A stretch of 64,000 nt of DNA from Pseudoalteromonas sp. N1230-9 (GCF_032716425.1 NZ_CP090419.1:2792001-2856000); one strand, 5' to 3'. Positions 28,180-38,769 are shown, numbered from the stretch's first letter. Notes: generated from the sequence alone by a model not told the origin. A program made the numbers and translations.

Positions 28180-29304
28180 ATGAGTTCAATTAAACACATA
28201 GCCATTATAGGTGCAGGTATTGCTGGCCTTGCGTTAGCGATATTTGCAAGAAAACAAGGTATCAAGGTTACCTTATTCGAAAAAAACAACAGCTTTTCGA
28301 CAATCGGTGCAGGTGTTACGTTATGGCCTAATGCGACCTTTGTGCTTGAGCAGCTAGGTTTAATAGATGATTTCAGCCAGCATGGTGGTCAACCAGTTGC
28401 TATGCGACATTACGACAAACAAGCTATTCAGCAAAGTGAGTTTAATATTCAAACACTAAACTCTCTGTGTGGCTTTTCAACTATTAGCATATTACGTCGT
28501 GACTTAATAAAGATACTTGCTGAGCGACTAAAGAAACTGGGTGCCACTATTCACTTCAACCAAGCCGTCAATACTCAAGACATTGCGCAATTAAAAGATA
28601 AGTTTGATCTTGTGGTAGGATGTGATGGACGAATGCAATCGAAAGCTCGAGAGTATCTATATAAAGTGCCTATGCCAACTAAATACCAAGGCTTCATTAA
28701 TGTAATAGGCACCAGTGAAATTGAGCTGACTCCTTTTGAGCAGACAATTCATGACTTTAGAGATAATAATGAACGCTTTGGTATAGTACCTGTAGCAAAC
28801 CAACATTGTTACTGGGCTGCTGCATGGCCTAGTAACCTTGATAAAACGAAACCAATGGAGCAGTGGTTTGAAGAAATGCATGAGCGTTTTCAAGATTGGC
28901 CTAAAAAAGTTCAACAGGTACTTAATAGTTATAATCCACGCAGCTTAAAGCGCATATTTGTACATGATATTGACCCACTACCCTATTGGCACAAGGAGAA
29001 TCTCATTATTATCGGCGATGCTGCACATGCTTCCTTACCCACATCGGGGCAAGGTGCTAGCCAAGCACTTGAAGATGCTTGGCACCTAGCTCAATTATTT
29101 AAGACCGAATTTAGCCTCAATATTATTTTGAAGAAGTTTTATGAAACTCGTATTCATAAAACCTCCAGCGCCCAAAACATGGGTAGACTAATAGCTCAGC
29201 ATATCTTTCAACAATCATCTAATTCGGCCACAGATGCACCAAGTATATCCGCAGAAGAGCTCAGTCAACTCTATATGCAAGGACTAGAGTGTTATACCAA
29301 ATGA
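28180..29304 (+). CDS. FAD-dependent monooxygenase, class A
   Basis: This is a 374-residue flavoprotein hydroxylase of the salicylate/p-hydroxybenzoate hydroxylase type. The FAD dinucleotide fold is IIGAGIAGLALA (about 9-20) ending with the acidic LFEK. The DG motif is VVGCDGR, and the second FAD motif is IIGDAAHASLPTSGQGASQA near residue 283-302. Such enzymes hydroxylate aromatic or related rings using NAD(P)H and O2. The substrate cannot be read from the sequence; no aromatic-degradation genes are nearby. It is probably controlled by the divergent LysR gene. Confidence 0.88.
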   Translation: MSSIKHIAIIGAGIAGLALAIFARKQGIKVTLFEKNNSFSTIGAGVTLWPNATFVLEQLGLIDDFSQHGGQPVAMRHYDKQAIQQSEFNIQTLNSLCGFSTISILRRDLIKILAERLKKLGATIHFNQAVNTQDIAQLKDKFDLVVGCDGRMQSKAREYLYKVPMPTKYQGFINVIGTSEIELTPFEQTIHDFRDNNERFGIVPVANQHCYWAAAWPSNLDKTKPMEQWFEEMHERFQDWPKKVQQVLNSYNPRSLKRIFVHDIDPLPYWHKENLIIIGDAAHASLPTSGQGASQALEDAWHLAQLFKTEFSLNIILKKFYETRIHKTSSAQNMGRLIAQHIFQQSSNSATDAPSISAEELSQLYMQGLECYTK

Positions 29305-29320
29305 TAACGACTAAATAACA

Positions 29321-29348
29321 AAAAACCCGCTTATATAAGCGGGCTTTT
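29321..29348. terminator. Bidirectional terminator between the monooxygenase gene and guaA
   Basis: CCCGCTTAT and ATAAGCGGG form a perfect stem flanked by AAAAA on the left and CTTTT on the right. It lies between convergent genes and can serve both. Confidence 0.88.
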
Positions 29349-29392
29349 GTGTCTTTATAAATATTCAGTACAAGTGACTAGCTTAAAGTGAA

Positions 29393-30970
29393 TTATTCCC
29401 ACTCGATTGTTGCCGGTGGCTTACCTGAAATATCGTAAACAACACGTGAAATACCATCGATTTCGTTGATGATACGGTTAGAAACCACACCTAAGAACTC
29501 ATAAGGTAGATGTGACCAACGTGCCGTCATAAAGTCGATTGTTTCTACACAACGTAGTGATACAACCCAGTCGTATTTACGCGCATCACCCATTACACCT
29601 ACCGATTTAACTGGTAAGAATACAGTGAAGGCTTGACTTACTTTGTGGTAAAGCTCTGCTTTGTGTAGCTCTTCAATGAAGATAGCATCTGCGCGACGTA
29701 GTAAGTCACAGTACTCTTTCTTGATTTCACCAAGTACACGAACACCTAAACCAGGTCCTGGGAATGGGTGGCGGTAAAGCATGTCGTAAGGTAGGCCAAG
29801 CTCAAGACCAATTTTACGCACTTCATCTTTGAATAGCTCACGTAACGGCTCTACAAGACCCATTTCCATGTCGTCTGGTAAACCACCTACGTTGTGGTGA
29901 GACTTGATTACGTGTGCTTTACCTGTTGCTGATGCAGCAGATTCGATTACGTCTGGGTAGATAGTACCTTGACCTAACCATTTAGCGCTTTTCAGCTTTT
30001 TAGCTTGCTCGTCAAATACTTTAATGAAGGTATGACCAATCGCTTTACGCTTATCTTCTGGGTCTGACTTACCTGCTAAGTCTGCTAAGAATTGATCTTC
30101 AGCATCTACTTTAACAATGTTTAGGCCAAACTTGTTACCGAACATGTCCATAACTTGCTGACCTTCGTTTAAACGAAGAAGACCGTTATCAACGAATACA
30201 CACGTCAGCTTGTCGCCAATTGCACGGTGAATAAGCATGGCTACAACAGATGAATCAACACCACCTGATAAACCTAAGATAACTTCATCATCACCTACAG
30301 TTTCCTTAATACGCTCAATCGCATCGTCGATGATTTTAGCTGGTGTCCATAGCTTTTCACAGCCACAGATATCAATTGCAAAACGCTCAAGTAAACGTTG
30401 ACCTTGATGCGTATGAGTTACTTCAGGGTGGAACTGTACGCCGTAGAAACGCTTTTCTTCCCAAGACATTGCAGCATGTGGGCATGTTGACGTTTTAGCC
30501 GTTGTTTTGAAAGTCTCTGGTACTTCCATCACTTTATCGCCGTGGCTCATCCAAACGTCAAGTACGCCTGCACCGCCGTCAGTAATGTGGTCTTCGATAG
30601 CGTCAAATAACGCACAATCACCTACTTTTTCAACCTGCGCATAACCAAACTCTTTCTTATCAGAGCTGTGTACACTACCACCCAGTTGCGTTGCCATTGT
30701 TTGCATGCCGTAACAAATACCAAGTACTGGAACGCCTGCGTTAAATACATACTCAGGAGCACGTGGGCTGTTTTCAAGTGTTGTAGACTCAGGGCCACCC
30801 GACAAAATAATACCTTGTGGATTAAATTCGCGGATTTGCTCTTCAGTTACATCCCATGCCCATAGCTCACAGTAAACACCAATCTCACGTATACGACGTG
30901 CGATTAACTGTGTGTATTGCGAACCAAAATCTAAAATGAGAATTCGTGAATCGTGAATGTCTTTGCTCAT
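29393..30970 (-). CDS. guaA: GMP synthase (glutamine-hydrolysing)
   Basis: GuaA aminates XMP to GMP using glutamine and ATP. The 525 residues equal E. coli GuaA. A class I amidotransferase domain carries the nucleophile in LGICYGMQ (about residue 86) and the His-Glu pair in QFHPEVTH. The ATP-pyrophosphatase P-loop is LSGGVDSSV near residue 234. The C-terminal dimerisation domain ends with KPPATIEWE. It lies 101 bases downstream of guaB, forming guaBA. Confidence 0.97.
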   Translation of the reverse strand: MSKDIHDSRILILDFGSQYTQLIARRIREIGVYCELWAWDVTEEQIREFNPQGIILSGGPESTTLENSPRAPEYVFNAGVPVLGICYGMQTMATQLGGSVHSSDKKEFGYAQVEKVGDCALFDAIEDHITDGGAGVLDVWMSHGDKVMEVPETFKTTAKTSTCPHAAMSWEEKRFYGVQFHPEVTHTHQGQRLLERFAIDICGCEKLWTPAKIIDDAIERIKETVGDDEVILGLSGGVDSSVVAMLIHRAIGDKLTCVFVDNGLLRLNEGQQVMDMFGNKFGLNIVKVDAEDQFLADLAGKSDPEDKRKAIGHTFIKVFDEQAKKLKSAKWLGQGTIYPDVIESAASATGKAHVIKSHHNVGGLPDDMEMGLVEPLRELFKDEVRKIGLELGLPYDMLYRHPFPGPGLGVRVLGEIKKEYCDLLRRADAIFIEELHKAELYHKVSQAFTVFLPVKSVGVMGDARKYDWVVSLRCVETIDFMTARWSHLPYEFLGVVSNRIINEIDGISRVVYDISGKPPATIEWE

Positions 30971-30996
30971 GGAGTATCTCGTTAGTCAGGAACTGC

Positions 30997-31045
30997 TCTC
31001 CCAAAGGGAGATGATAAATAAATTAGGGCTAGCAAAAGCTAGCCC
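30997..31045 (-). promoter_or_regulatory. Two hairpins in the guaB-guaA intergenic region
   Basis: Reading the guaBA transcript, GGGCTAGC pairs with GCTAGCCC (31026-31045) around TTTT. About 15 bases later TCTCCC pairs with GGGAGA (30997-31011) around a 3-base loop. The first hairpin is followed by a loosely T-rich TAATTTATTTAT, so partial termination or mRNA processing between the two genes is possible. Confidence 0.5.
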
Positions 31046-31071
31046 ATTGTAATTTCAATACCTTAAGGTTA

Positions 31072-32541
31072 TTAACCTAAGCGGTAGTTTGGCGCTTCTT
31101 TAGTGATTTGCACATCGTGAACATGTGATTCACCCATACCAGCTGAAGTAACACGAACAAATTGAGGTTTAGTATTTAACTCTTCAATTGTTGCACAGCC
31201 AGTTAAGCCCATTGCACTGCGAAGACCGCCCACTTGTTGATGGATGATTGTCGCGATAGGGCCTTTATAAGCAACACGGCCTTCGATACCTTCAGGAACA
31301 AGCTTGTCTGCTTCGTTCGATTTTTGGAAGTAACGGTCTGATGAACCTTCTTTTTGGTTCATAGCGCCAAGGCTACCCATACCACGGTAAGACTTGTAGT
31401 AACGACCTTGGTATAGCTCAACTTCACCTGGTGCTTCTTCAGTACCCGCTAACATTGAACCCACCATTACACATGATGCACCGGCAACAAGTGCTTTTAC
31501 GATGTCACCTGAGAAACGAATACCACCGTCAGCGATAACAGGAATATCGCGGCCTTTTAAGCCTTCAACTGCGTCAGAAATCGCTGTAATTTGTGGTACA
31601 CCACAACCTGTTACGATACGAGTAGTACAGATAGAACCTGGGCCAATACCTACTTTAACAGCGTCAACACCCGCATCAGCAAGGGCAATCGCACCTTCAG
31701 CTGTTGCAACGTTACCTGCTACGATTTGTAGATCTGGGTATGCTTGACGTGTTTGAGCAACACGGTCGATTACACCTTGTGAGTGACCATGTGATGTATC
31801 GATAAGTAATACGTCAACACCTGCTTCAACAAGAGCTGCGATACGCTCGTCAGTACCTGCGCCAACACCAACAGCGGCACCTACACGAAGACGACCTTGC
31901 TCATCTTTACATGCGTGTGGCTTGTCTTGTGCTTTTTGATAATCTTTTACAGTGATCATGCCTTTTAGTTTAAATGCATCATCAACAACAAGAATTTTTT
32001 CGATACGGTGCTCGTGCATTAAACCTAAGATCTCATCACGGTCTGCACCTTCTTTAACAGTTACTAACGAATCTTTTTTCGTCATCACTGTAGAAACAGG
32101 CTGCTCAAGTTTCGTTTCAAAACGCATATCACGGCTTGTAACAATACCTACAAGGTTATTGTCAGCGTCGGTTACAGGGAAACCTGAAAAACCTTTATCT
32201 TCTGCTAATGCCATGGCATCAGCAATTGTTAGATCCGCAGTCACAGTAACAGGGAAAGAAACAATGCCTGCTTCGTACGTTTTAACTTTACGTACGTTTT
32301 TAGCTTGCTCTTCAATTGTCATGTTTTTGTGGATGAAACCTAAACCGCCCTCTTGCGCTAGCGCAATCGCTAAACGAGCTTCTGTTACAGTATCCATAGA
32401 TGCTGAAACTAGTGGCAAGTTAAGATTGATACCACGCGTTAAGCGAGTTGAAATATTTGCCGTGTGTGGCAAAACAGTAGAATGACCTGGTACTAGTAGT
32501 ACGTCGTCAAAGGTAAGAGCTTCTTTAGCAATTCTAAGCAT
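31072..32541 (-). CDS. guaB: Inosine-5'-monophosphate dehydrogenase
   Basis: IMPDH oxidises IMP to XMP with NAD, the entry step of GMP synthesis. The 489 residues match the family. Two CBS domains lie at about 95-205 ([19 protein letters not shown]). The catalytic loop is [11 protein letters not shown], with the active Cys near residue 305, and the mobile flap contains [10 protein letters not shown]. The gene is divergent from xseA and is followed by guaA. Confidence 0.97.
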   Translation of the reverse strand: MLRIAKEALTFDDVLLVPGHSTVLPHTANISTRLTRGINLNLPLVSASMDTVTEARLAIALAQEGGLGFIHKNMTIEEQAKNVRKVKTYEAGIVSFPVTVTADLTIADAMALAEDKGFSGFPVTDADNNLVGIVTSRDMRFETKLEQPVSTVMTKKDSLVTVKEGADRDEILGLMHEHRIEKILVVDDAFKLKGMITVKDYQKAQDKPHACKDEQGRLRVGAAVGVGAGTDERIAALVEAGVDVLLIDTSHGHSQGVIDRVAQTRQAYPDLQIVAGNVATAEGAIALADAGVDAVKVGIGPGSICTTRIVTGCGVPQITAISDAVEGLKGRDIPVIADGGIRFSGDIVKALVAGASCVMVGSMLAGTEEAPGEVELYQGRYYKSYRGMGSLGAMNQKEGSSDRYFQKSNEADKLVPEGIEGRVAYKGPIATIIHQQVGGLRSAMGLTGCATIEELNTKPQFVRVTSAGMGESHVHDVQITKEAPNYRLG

Positions 32542-32658
32542 ATTGGCAACTTCTCACATGTGGATCTGAGTATAAGGAATTGCGGCCAAATTTTATCAGC
32601 GTTCTAAACCCGAGTAAATAAAATTGTGCAATTATTTATGATAAAGTAGCCTTAGTTT

Positions 32659-34011
32659 ATGGCAAAGAGATTAAATTTAGCTGCAATGGGTAATTCACAA
32701 GACATTTATACCGTATCACGCCTTAATAAAGAGATCCGAAGTGTGCTAGAACGCGGCTTTTCTTCTTTAGTGTTAAGTGGTGAAATTTCAAACTTTATTG
32801 CGCCTGCTTCAGGGCATTGGTATTTCACATTAAAAGACGATCGCGCACAAGTAAAAGCAGCTATGTGGCGCGGTAATAATCGTGGCCAAACATTTCGCCC
32901 AGTAAATGGCGCACAAGTCACTGTGCGTGCCCGTGTATCTTTGTATGAACCACGTGGTGATTATCAACTGATTGTTGAGCATATGGCACCTGCTGGTGAA
33001 GGCTTATTAAAACAAGAGTTCGATGCGCTTAAAATGCGCCTTGCCGCCGAAGGCCTGTTTAGCTCGGCTTATAAAAAGCCATTGCCAACAAATATCAATC
33101 GCGTTGGCGTGATTACCTCAGCCACAGGTGCGGCCATCCGCGATATTTTAACCGTTTTGAAACGCCGTGCTCCCCAACTTGAAGTGGTGATTTATCCGGC
33201 CATGGTGCAAGGCGCTGATGCTCACAGCCAACTAATAGAAAAAATAAACATCGCTAATCAACGTAATGAAGTAGATGTACTGATATTGGGTCGTGGTGGA
33301 GGTTCATTAGAAGATTTATGGTGTTTTAACCATGAGTTACTGGCACGCGCCATTTATGCCAGCAACCTGCCTATTGTCAGTGCTGTGGGTCATGAAGTAG
33401 ATACCACTATCAGTGACTATGTTGCAGATATACGCGCTGCCACACCTTCTGCAGCAGCCGAGTTGGTCAGTCCAAATAGTGAAGAGTTACATAGCAGAGT
33501 AAATCAGCTTGTTAGGCATTTAAATCATGCCTTTAAACATGCTTTGGCAGTTAAACGTACTACAGCGACGCAATTTGAGCATCGCTTACAACTTTGTCAC
33601 CCTCGAAATCAACTCAATCAGCAGGCACAAAAGCTGGATGAATTAAGCCTTGCTTTACATCGTGCTATGCAAAGTAAAATTCAGCGCCATGAACGAGTAC
33701 TTGGCAACCTTACTCCTCGTTTAATGCAAAGCTCACCAGAAAAACAACTTACTCGCTATGAGCACTTGCTTACACAGCTTCAAGGTCGTTTAACACAAGC
33801 TATAAAGCACCAACTTACAACATCCCGTAATCATCTATCACTGCAGGCGAGCCGCTTAGATTCAGTCAGTCCACTAAGTGTATTAGCACGTGGTTATAGC
33901 ATTACTAAAAACAAACAAGGTCAGGTGGTGAAATCAGTGTCACAGGTTAATAGCGGAGAATTGCTCACCACTGAATTGGCAGATGGCCAGTTGCAATCAA
34001 AAGTGGTTTGA
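32659..34011 (+). CDS. xseA: Exodeoxyribonuclease VII large subunit
   Basis: XseA with XseB degrades single-stranded DNA to short oligonucleotides. The 450 residues fit (E. coli 456). The N-terminal OB-fold starts with DIYTVSRLNKEIRSVLE and includes SGHWYFTLKDDRAQVKA. The catalytic domain includes GVITSATGAAIRDI, LILGRGGGSLEDLW and AVGHEVDTTISDYVAD. A long coiled-coil region follows, and a C-terminal segment has LARGYSIT. It is divergent from guaB, as xseA is in E. coli. xseB is not in the window. Confidence 0.96.
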   Translation: MAKRLNLAAMGNSQDIYTVSRLNKEIRSVLERGFSSLVLSGEISNFIAPASGHWYFTLKDDRAQVKAAMWRGNNRGQTFRPVNGAQVTVRARVSLYEPRGDYQLIVEHMAPAGEGLLKQEFDALKMRLAAEGLFSSAYKKPLPTNINRVGVITSATGAAIRDILTVLKRRAPQLEVVIYPAMVQGADAHSQLIEKINIANQRNEVDVLILGRGGGSLEDLWCFNHELLARAIYASNLPIVSAVGHEVDTTISDYVADIRAATPSAAAELVSPNSEELHSRVNQLVRHLNHAFKHALAVKRTTATQFEHRLQLCHPRNQLNQQAQKLDELSLALHRAMQSKIQRHERVLGNLTPRLMQSSPEKQLTRYEHLLTQLQGRLTQAIKHQLTTSRNHLSLQASRLDSVSPLSVLARGYSITKNKQGQVVKSVSQVNSGELLTTELADGQLQSKVV

Positions 34012-34659
34012 TTAGTCTGTACTTACAACGATGACTAGCTCATCGTCACTCGATGTGGTGGAAGTATATTTAAACTGTTTCCACCAGCTTTGCAGCATTA
34101 AATCATCTGTTATATTTCGCCAATAATGCTCAGGAAGTACTGCAACGTCATCTGGGCGTTGTAACTTAAACTGACAAACAGAACTTTTACACTTAGAGAT
34201 GCTAACATTTGGCTGTATAGGTAAGTCAGCCATAATTAAAAAGTCACTCATAGCTGTTTCAACTTGATAGGCCCATGCTTCATTGCGTTCTTGCTGTGCT
34301 AAAAGCGTGTAAAGCTTATCAAGGTGGGAGTCTATTTCATCGGATGTAAGTGCGTTAGTGCGATAACTTGCAATCACAGCCTGCTGGCTCTCGACTTGTA
34401 ATTCAAGTTCGACAATTTGCTGCTTAAGCGCTTCTTGAGTTAATTCTTCAGGTGAAGTTTGATGCCCAACCTTAGAAACTCCACTCACACTAATAGGTGC
34501 AACTGGTGCTGCTTGCTCAGAAATAGCCGGCTCTATAACACTTATTTGCGTCCGCTCTGAAGTTGGTAAAACGGTGTTATCAGTTTGAAGCATAAACATG
34601 ATGATAGCGCCACAAATAAATGACGCTACAATCGACAAACCAAACGCTAATTTAGACAA
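34012..34659 (-). CDS. Unknown membrane-anchored coiled-coil protein (215 aa)
   Basis: I do not recognise this protein. It starts with a hydrophobic anchor (LSIVASFICGAIIMFML, residues about 7-23). A Pro/Val-rich linker follows, then a predicted coiled coil (about 75-105, LKQQIVELELQVESQQAV) and a compact C-terminal domain with a close cysteine pair (KCKSSVC, about 158-164) that could form a disulfide in the periplasm. Translation must begin at a TTG, since no in-frame ATG precedes the anchor after an upstream stop. It lies 27 bases downstream of cysE and abuts the convergent xseA stop with no gap. Confidence 0.65.
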   Translation of the reverse strand: MSKLAFGLSIVASFICGAIIMFMLQTDNTVLPTSERTQISVIEPAISEQAAPVAPISVSGVSKVGHQTSPEELTQEALKQQIVELELQVESQQAVIASYRTNALTSDEIDSHLDKLYTLLAQQERNEAWAYQVETAMSDFLIMADLPIQPNVSISKCKSSVCQFKLQRPDDVAVLPEHYWRNITDDLMLQSWWKQFKYTSTTSSDDELVIVVSTD

Positions 34660-34686
34660 GGTTCTTTTGCTCTTTATTGTAAAGAA

Positions 34687-35511
34687 CTACAGCATTGCAC
34701 TGGTATGAGATGCATTGCTTGCGCTTGTGGTGCTGTCATCAAGAAAGTTTTGATTCATACTTTCCGCTGGACAAGGGCAGCTCGGTTTACCCACCACTTT
34801 AGCAGGTACCCCAACAACGGTTGTATGTGCTGGAACAGGACTTAATACCACAGAGTTTGCACCTATGCGTGCGCCCTCTCCTACTTCAATGTTACCCAAC
34901 ACTTTCGCACCGGCACCAATCAACACACCCGCGCGAATTTTAGGATGGCGATCACCTTGTTCGTTGCCCGTACCACCTAAAGTAACTGATTGAAGAATCG
35001 ATACATTATCTTCAATAACCGCTGTTTCACCGATTACAATCCCTGTTGCATGGTCAAACATAATACCATGACCCACTTTACAAGCAGGGTGAATATCAAC
35101 ACCAAACACTTCAGAAGTTCTACTTTGAATAAAGCGAGCAAGTTCTTTTCGGTTCTGTAACCAAAGACAGTTTGCAAGTCGGTGTGCTTGTATTGCATGA
35201 AAGCCTTTTAAGTTAAGTATCACCGTTAAGTAGCTATCTGCGGCAGGGTCACGATCTTTTACTGCTTTTATATCATGAGCGACATGGGTCAACATCAAAT
35301 CACACTTAACAAAGGCCTGGTCAAACAATTCACGAATTGTGAATGCTGAAACCACTGCATCCGCCAACTTATTAGCAACAATAAAACTTAGCGCCGAGCC
35401 CAAACACTCATGATTTAACACACACGAATAAACGTGACTTGCTAAAAGAGGTTCACGAGTAACGACTTCGTTTGCTTCTTCGCGAAGCTTTTGCCAAATT
35501 TCATGACGCAT
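34687..35511 (-). CDS. cysE: Serine O-acetyltransferase
   Basis: CysE makes O-acetylserine from serine and acetyl-CoA, the committed step of cysteine synthesis. The 274 residues match E. coli CysE (273). The N-terminal helical domain starts IWQKLREEANEV. The left-handed beta-helix shows hexapeptide repeats, with DIHPACKVGHGIMFDHATG and ETAVIEDNVSILQSV. The C-terminal tail, normally the contact for CysK, ends SASNASHTSAML. SerB, which makes its substrate, is also encoded in this window. Confidence 0.96.
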   Translation of the reverse strand: MRHEIWQKLREEANEVVTREPLLASHVYSCVLNHECLGSALSFIVANKLADAVVSAFTIRELFDQAFVKCDLMLTHVAHDIKAVKDRDPAADSYLTVILNLKGFHAIQAHRLANCLWLQNRKELARFIQSRTSEVFGVDIHPACKVGHGIMFDHATGIVIGETAVIEDNVSILQSVTLGGTGNEQGDRHPKIRAGVLIGAGAKVLGNIEVGEGARIGANSVVLSPVPAHTTVVGVPAKVVGKPSCPCPAESMNQNFLDDSTTSASNASHTSAML

Positions 35512-35647
35512 AATTTTGCCTTTCTGGTTGTACCTAACTGCTATTACTTAAGTTTAACGGATTTGTAGCAAGATGTACTAACCCGTTGTTTATTTGTTCT
35601 GGTTATATCTAATAACCAGAGTGTCATCGTTATTTGCTATTAAACAT

Positions 35648-35673
35648 AAAAAATGCCCCTAGACAGGGGCATT
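35648..35673 (-). terminator. Intrinsic terminator after the M16 peptidase
   Basis: AATGCCCCT pairs with AGGGGCATT around a 4-base loop, with a TTTTT run on the minus strand. It lies 10 bases past the peptidase stop codon. Confidence 0.9.
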
Positions 35674-35682
35674 GATTAGTTA

Positions 35683-38568
35683 TTATTGAAATACTTTTTC
35701 GACATCAAGTACTTTAATATTTTTCGCCGGTATCGCAAGTTTATAGTCTGCAATCACTTTATCTTCAGCTACAAGCTCTGCTGGTTTTTCAGCGTTGTAC
35801 ACCATAGGCGATGTTTGCTCTGATGCTAAGCGTTTTTGCATGTCTTTGCCGTCACCAGTAATAAACACATAGTGGATATTCTCTGTTTGCAAGTTATCGC
35901 GAATAACACGGTTAACATCATCAAGGGTTAGCTTTTCAAGCTTGCCGCGCACATAGTCAACAAAGCTCTCTGTGTTATAGAACTCACTATCAAGCGCATA
36001 GCCTAATTGGCGATCTTGGCTTGCAACCATTTGTGGCACAAAGTTAATTAAGAAGTTACGCGTCGCTTCAAAGTCTTCTTTACTAATACCCTCTTTAATT
36101 AGCTTATCAAGCTCAAACAGCGCCGTACGTGTTGCAAAGTGCGCGTCGTTATTTGAACGAAGCGGACGTAACCACACTTGGAAAATTTGTTCTGAACGAC
36201 CTAAGTTAGCATCAGGTTTAGTTTGGAACATACCACGCGGGAAGTACTCAATATATGCATAGTCACCATAGTTCATACCACGGGTTTGACGAATACGCTG
36301 ATACAAGAAGCTGTTTGAGCTGCGATGTTCACCAAAGTAAGAGCGTACTAACCAAAGTGCGGTCCAATCATCACTGCTACGAATAGTATCGATTGGGAAA
36401 CCAAATGACACAGCGGTAGATTGCGCTGATTTTTCAACAATCGTTGCATGATGCCCTTTTAGCACTGGCGCATCAGGGATCGTTAAGCGGCTTTCTTTAC
36501 CATGTGGAAGCGATGTTAAGTCTTTCAGCATAGTTGATTTAACATCACTCGGAATCGCACCAATTAAACCCACAGTTAACTTAGATTGGGTAAACTGATT
36601 AGCATAAAACGCTTTTACATCGTCAAGCGTCAACGCTTCAAGATCTGATAAATCACCATAGTTATAGCTTTCGTATGGATGGCCTTTATAAAGCTGATGA
36701 TAAAGCACTTCTTTACCTAACTCTTCGTCATTTGACGCTTTCAGACCCGCTTTAATGCTATCAATAAGCTCTTTTTTCAGACGCTTGAAATCATCTTCTC
36801 TAAAGCCAGGATTTAACAATTGATCGCTAACAAGTGCATACCACTTGGCAGCATTGTCTTTATGCACACGACCACGTAGTGAAATCATCTCTTTATCGAT
36901 TTGATAGCCAAAGCTTCCCGCCAGTGGGTATAACGCTTTTTGAATATCTTTGTAGCTCATAGTTTCAGAGCCACCTTGCGCTAGCATTGCAGCAGTGAGT
37001 ACCGCTAAGCCTTTTTTGCCTTGTGGATCAGCCGCTGCACCGGTATTGAATAACCAGTTAACATCAACCAGTGGCGAGCTATTTGTTTTATCAAGTACTT
37101 TAAAATGACGCTCTGTTGGGGCTTGCTCAATATTCGCCACTGCCTCGTTTAAGTCAACCTCGTGATCAAAGCCTGCCACTTTATCAAGCGCCGACATTGT
37201 CACTGTGGTGCGGCTTGAATCAACAAAATATTTGTTTGCTACCGCTTTGATATCTTCTGGAGTGATGCTATCAGCAGTTGCATACAGTTGGTTTATCACT
37301 TCAGGGTCGCGCTCAAAGTGCATGTAGCTTGCAAGCGTTGAGGCAATTGACTGCGATGAATCAAGACCATTAATAAAACTGTATTTTAAGTTAGATTTTA
37401 AATCAGCTAACTTTTGCGCATCAACAAGCTCCGTGCGCGCTTGTGCATAAGTACGGTTAATCGCATCACGCGCTTTTGCAAGGTCCGCTTCGTTTTCGAC
37501 TTTTACAAAAACATGTAATAACCCAGGATCTTTAGTATCAGGGTTATAGGTAAACATTTGGCTGGCAATTTGTTTATCAACAACAAGCTCTTGATAAAGT
37601 GCCGAGTTGTTTGAGAAATAAAGCTGTGAGATCAAACCAAGGGCTGCGCGGTCTTTTTGAGTTGGATCCCATGCTGTGCCTTTGTAAGACACAAGCAACC
37701 AGTGACCTGGTAAACCATCATTTTTTTCATGCACATATTTTGCTGCTTGTTGTTTTGGTTCAACAGGAATATCAGCTTGGTAATCACCTTTTTCCCAGTT
37801 GCCCCAGTGCTTTTTCACCATTGCCATGGTTTCTTGTGGATCAACATCACCAACAATAACTAAAGATACATATTCAGGTTTATAAAACTTAGCGAAGAAC
37901 TCTTTACCATACGCCATTTGATCAGGCATAGCTTCAATGTCTTCAAAAAAGCCCATAGTGGTATGCTTATACGTATGCTTTTCGAATGCTTCATTACGAA
38001 CAGCAGAAAGTAATTTACGAATTGGGCTGGCATTATTCTTTAGATATTCCCCTTTTACAGTCAGCGCTTCAGTGCGGAACTGCTCTTCGCTGTACGTCAG
38101 ATTTTGAAAAATATCCGCTTCGATTTCGAGTACTTTATCTAAGTGTTCTTTTGAGAAGTTTAAGTGGTAGTTAGTGTAATCATTGGTTGTGTATGCGCGA
38201 TTATCAACACCTGAGTTTTTTAGAATATCTGAATACACATCTTGCGGGAATTTTTCAGAGCCTTTAAACATCATATGCTCAAAGAAGTGTGCAAAACCGG
38301 TTTTACCTGCTTCAACCTCATTACGTGAACCAACCGATACTGGAATTTGCAGTGATACAACATCTGGGTAATCTGTTTTTACCACCATTACACGAAGACC
38401 GTTTTCAAGCTCTTCTAATAGGTAATCTTGGCTAAATACACGATTATCATCTTGGCTTACTGACTGCTCAACCTCGACTTCTTTAACCATCGTTGACTGT
38501 GAATTGCTTGCGCATCCGCCGAGCGCTAGCGTGACAGCAACGGCTGTTGCTAATAATCTAAATTTCAT
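35683..38568 (-). CDS. M16-family zinc metallopeptidase lipoprotein
   Basis: This is a 961-residue two-lobe pitrilysin/insulinase-type peptidase. The signal peptide ends in a lipobox (LALGGC, Cys near residue 19), so it is probably anchored in the outer membrane facing the periplasm. The inverted zinc motif HxxEH is present in AHFFEHMMF near residue 90, with a downstream Glu expected near EALTVKGEY. The C-terminal half is a second M16 domain without the zinc motif (LGRSEQIFQVWL), as usual for the family. It is a lone gene with its own terminator. The substrates are likely to be short peptides in the periplasm. Confidence 0.9.
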   Translation of the reverse strand: MKFRLLATAVAVTLALGGCASNSQSTMVKEVEVEQSVSQDDNRVFSQDYLLEELENGLRVMVVKTDYPDVVSLQIPVSVGSRNEVEAGKTGFAHFFEHMMFKGSEKFPQDVYSDILKNSGVDNRAYTTNDYTNYHLNFSKEHLDKVLEIEADIFQNLTYSEEQFRTEALTVKGEYLKNNASPIRKLLSAVRNEAFEKHTYKHTTMGFFEDIEAMPDQMAYGKEFFAKFYKPEYVSLVIVGDVDPQETMAMVKKHWGNWEKGDYQADIPVEPKQQAAKYVHEKNDGLPGHWLLVSYKGTAWDPTQKDRAALGLISQLYFSNNSALYQELVVDKQIASQMFTYNPDTKDPGLLHVFVKVENEADLAKARDAINRTYAQARTELVDAQKLADLKSNLKYSFINGLDSSQSIASTLASYMHFERDPEVINQLYATADSITPEDIKAVANKYFVDSSRTTVTMSALDKVAGFDHEVDLNEAVANIEQAPTERHFKVLDKTNSSPLVDVNWLFNTGAAADPQGKKGLAVLTAAMLAQGGSETMSYKDIQKALYPLAGSFGYQIDKEMISLRGRVHKDNAAKWYALVSDQLLNPGFREDDFKRLKKELIDSIKAGLKASNDEELGKEVLYHQLYKGHPYESYNYGDLSDLEALTLDDVKAFYANQFTQSKLTVGLIGAIPSDVKSTMLKDLTSLPHGKESRLTIPDAPVLKGHHATIVEKSAQSTAVSFGFPIDTIRSSDDWTALWLVRSYFGEHRSSNSFLYQRIRQTRGMNYGDYAYIEYFPRGMFQTKPDANLGRSEQIFQVWLRPLRSNNDAHFATRTALFELDKLIKEGISKEDFEATRNFLINFVPQMVASQDRQLGYALDSEFYNTESFVDYVRGKLEKLTLDDVNRVIRDNLQTENIHYVFITGDGKDMQKRLASEQTSPMVYNAEKPAELVAEDKVIADYKLAIPAKNIKVLDVEKVFQ

Positions 38569-38745
38569 TATGTTCCCTTGTTAGTTATTTTTCTCATAGT
38601 TATTAACCGTTGATTATGCACCAAAGTACCAGAAAATATGAGGGTTGAAGGCAGAATTAATGTAAACAGGTGTGTCAGTTTTTACGAACAACGGCCTTTT
38701 AAGTTGAGCAAAATTCATAGTCATTGAAAAACTTTCACGAAAAAA

Positions 38746-38769
38746 ATCTATCTAGACGTCTAAATGGCT
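38746..38769 (+). promoter_or_regulatory. MetJ operator (tandem met boxes)
   Basis: The central box AGACGTCT (38754-38761) is a perfect MetJ met-box. The adjacent 8-base units ATCTATCT and AAATGGCT match the consensus at 4 and 5 positions. MetJ binds at least two tandem boxes. The site ends just before a TATATT/TATTAT -10 element (38772-38779), so MetJ would block RNA polymerase. It lies 45 bases upstream of the MTHFR-like start codon. Confidence 0.8.
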
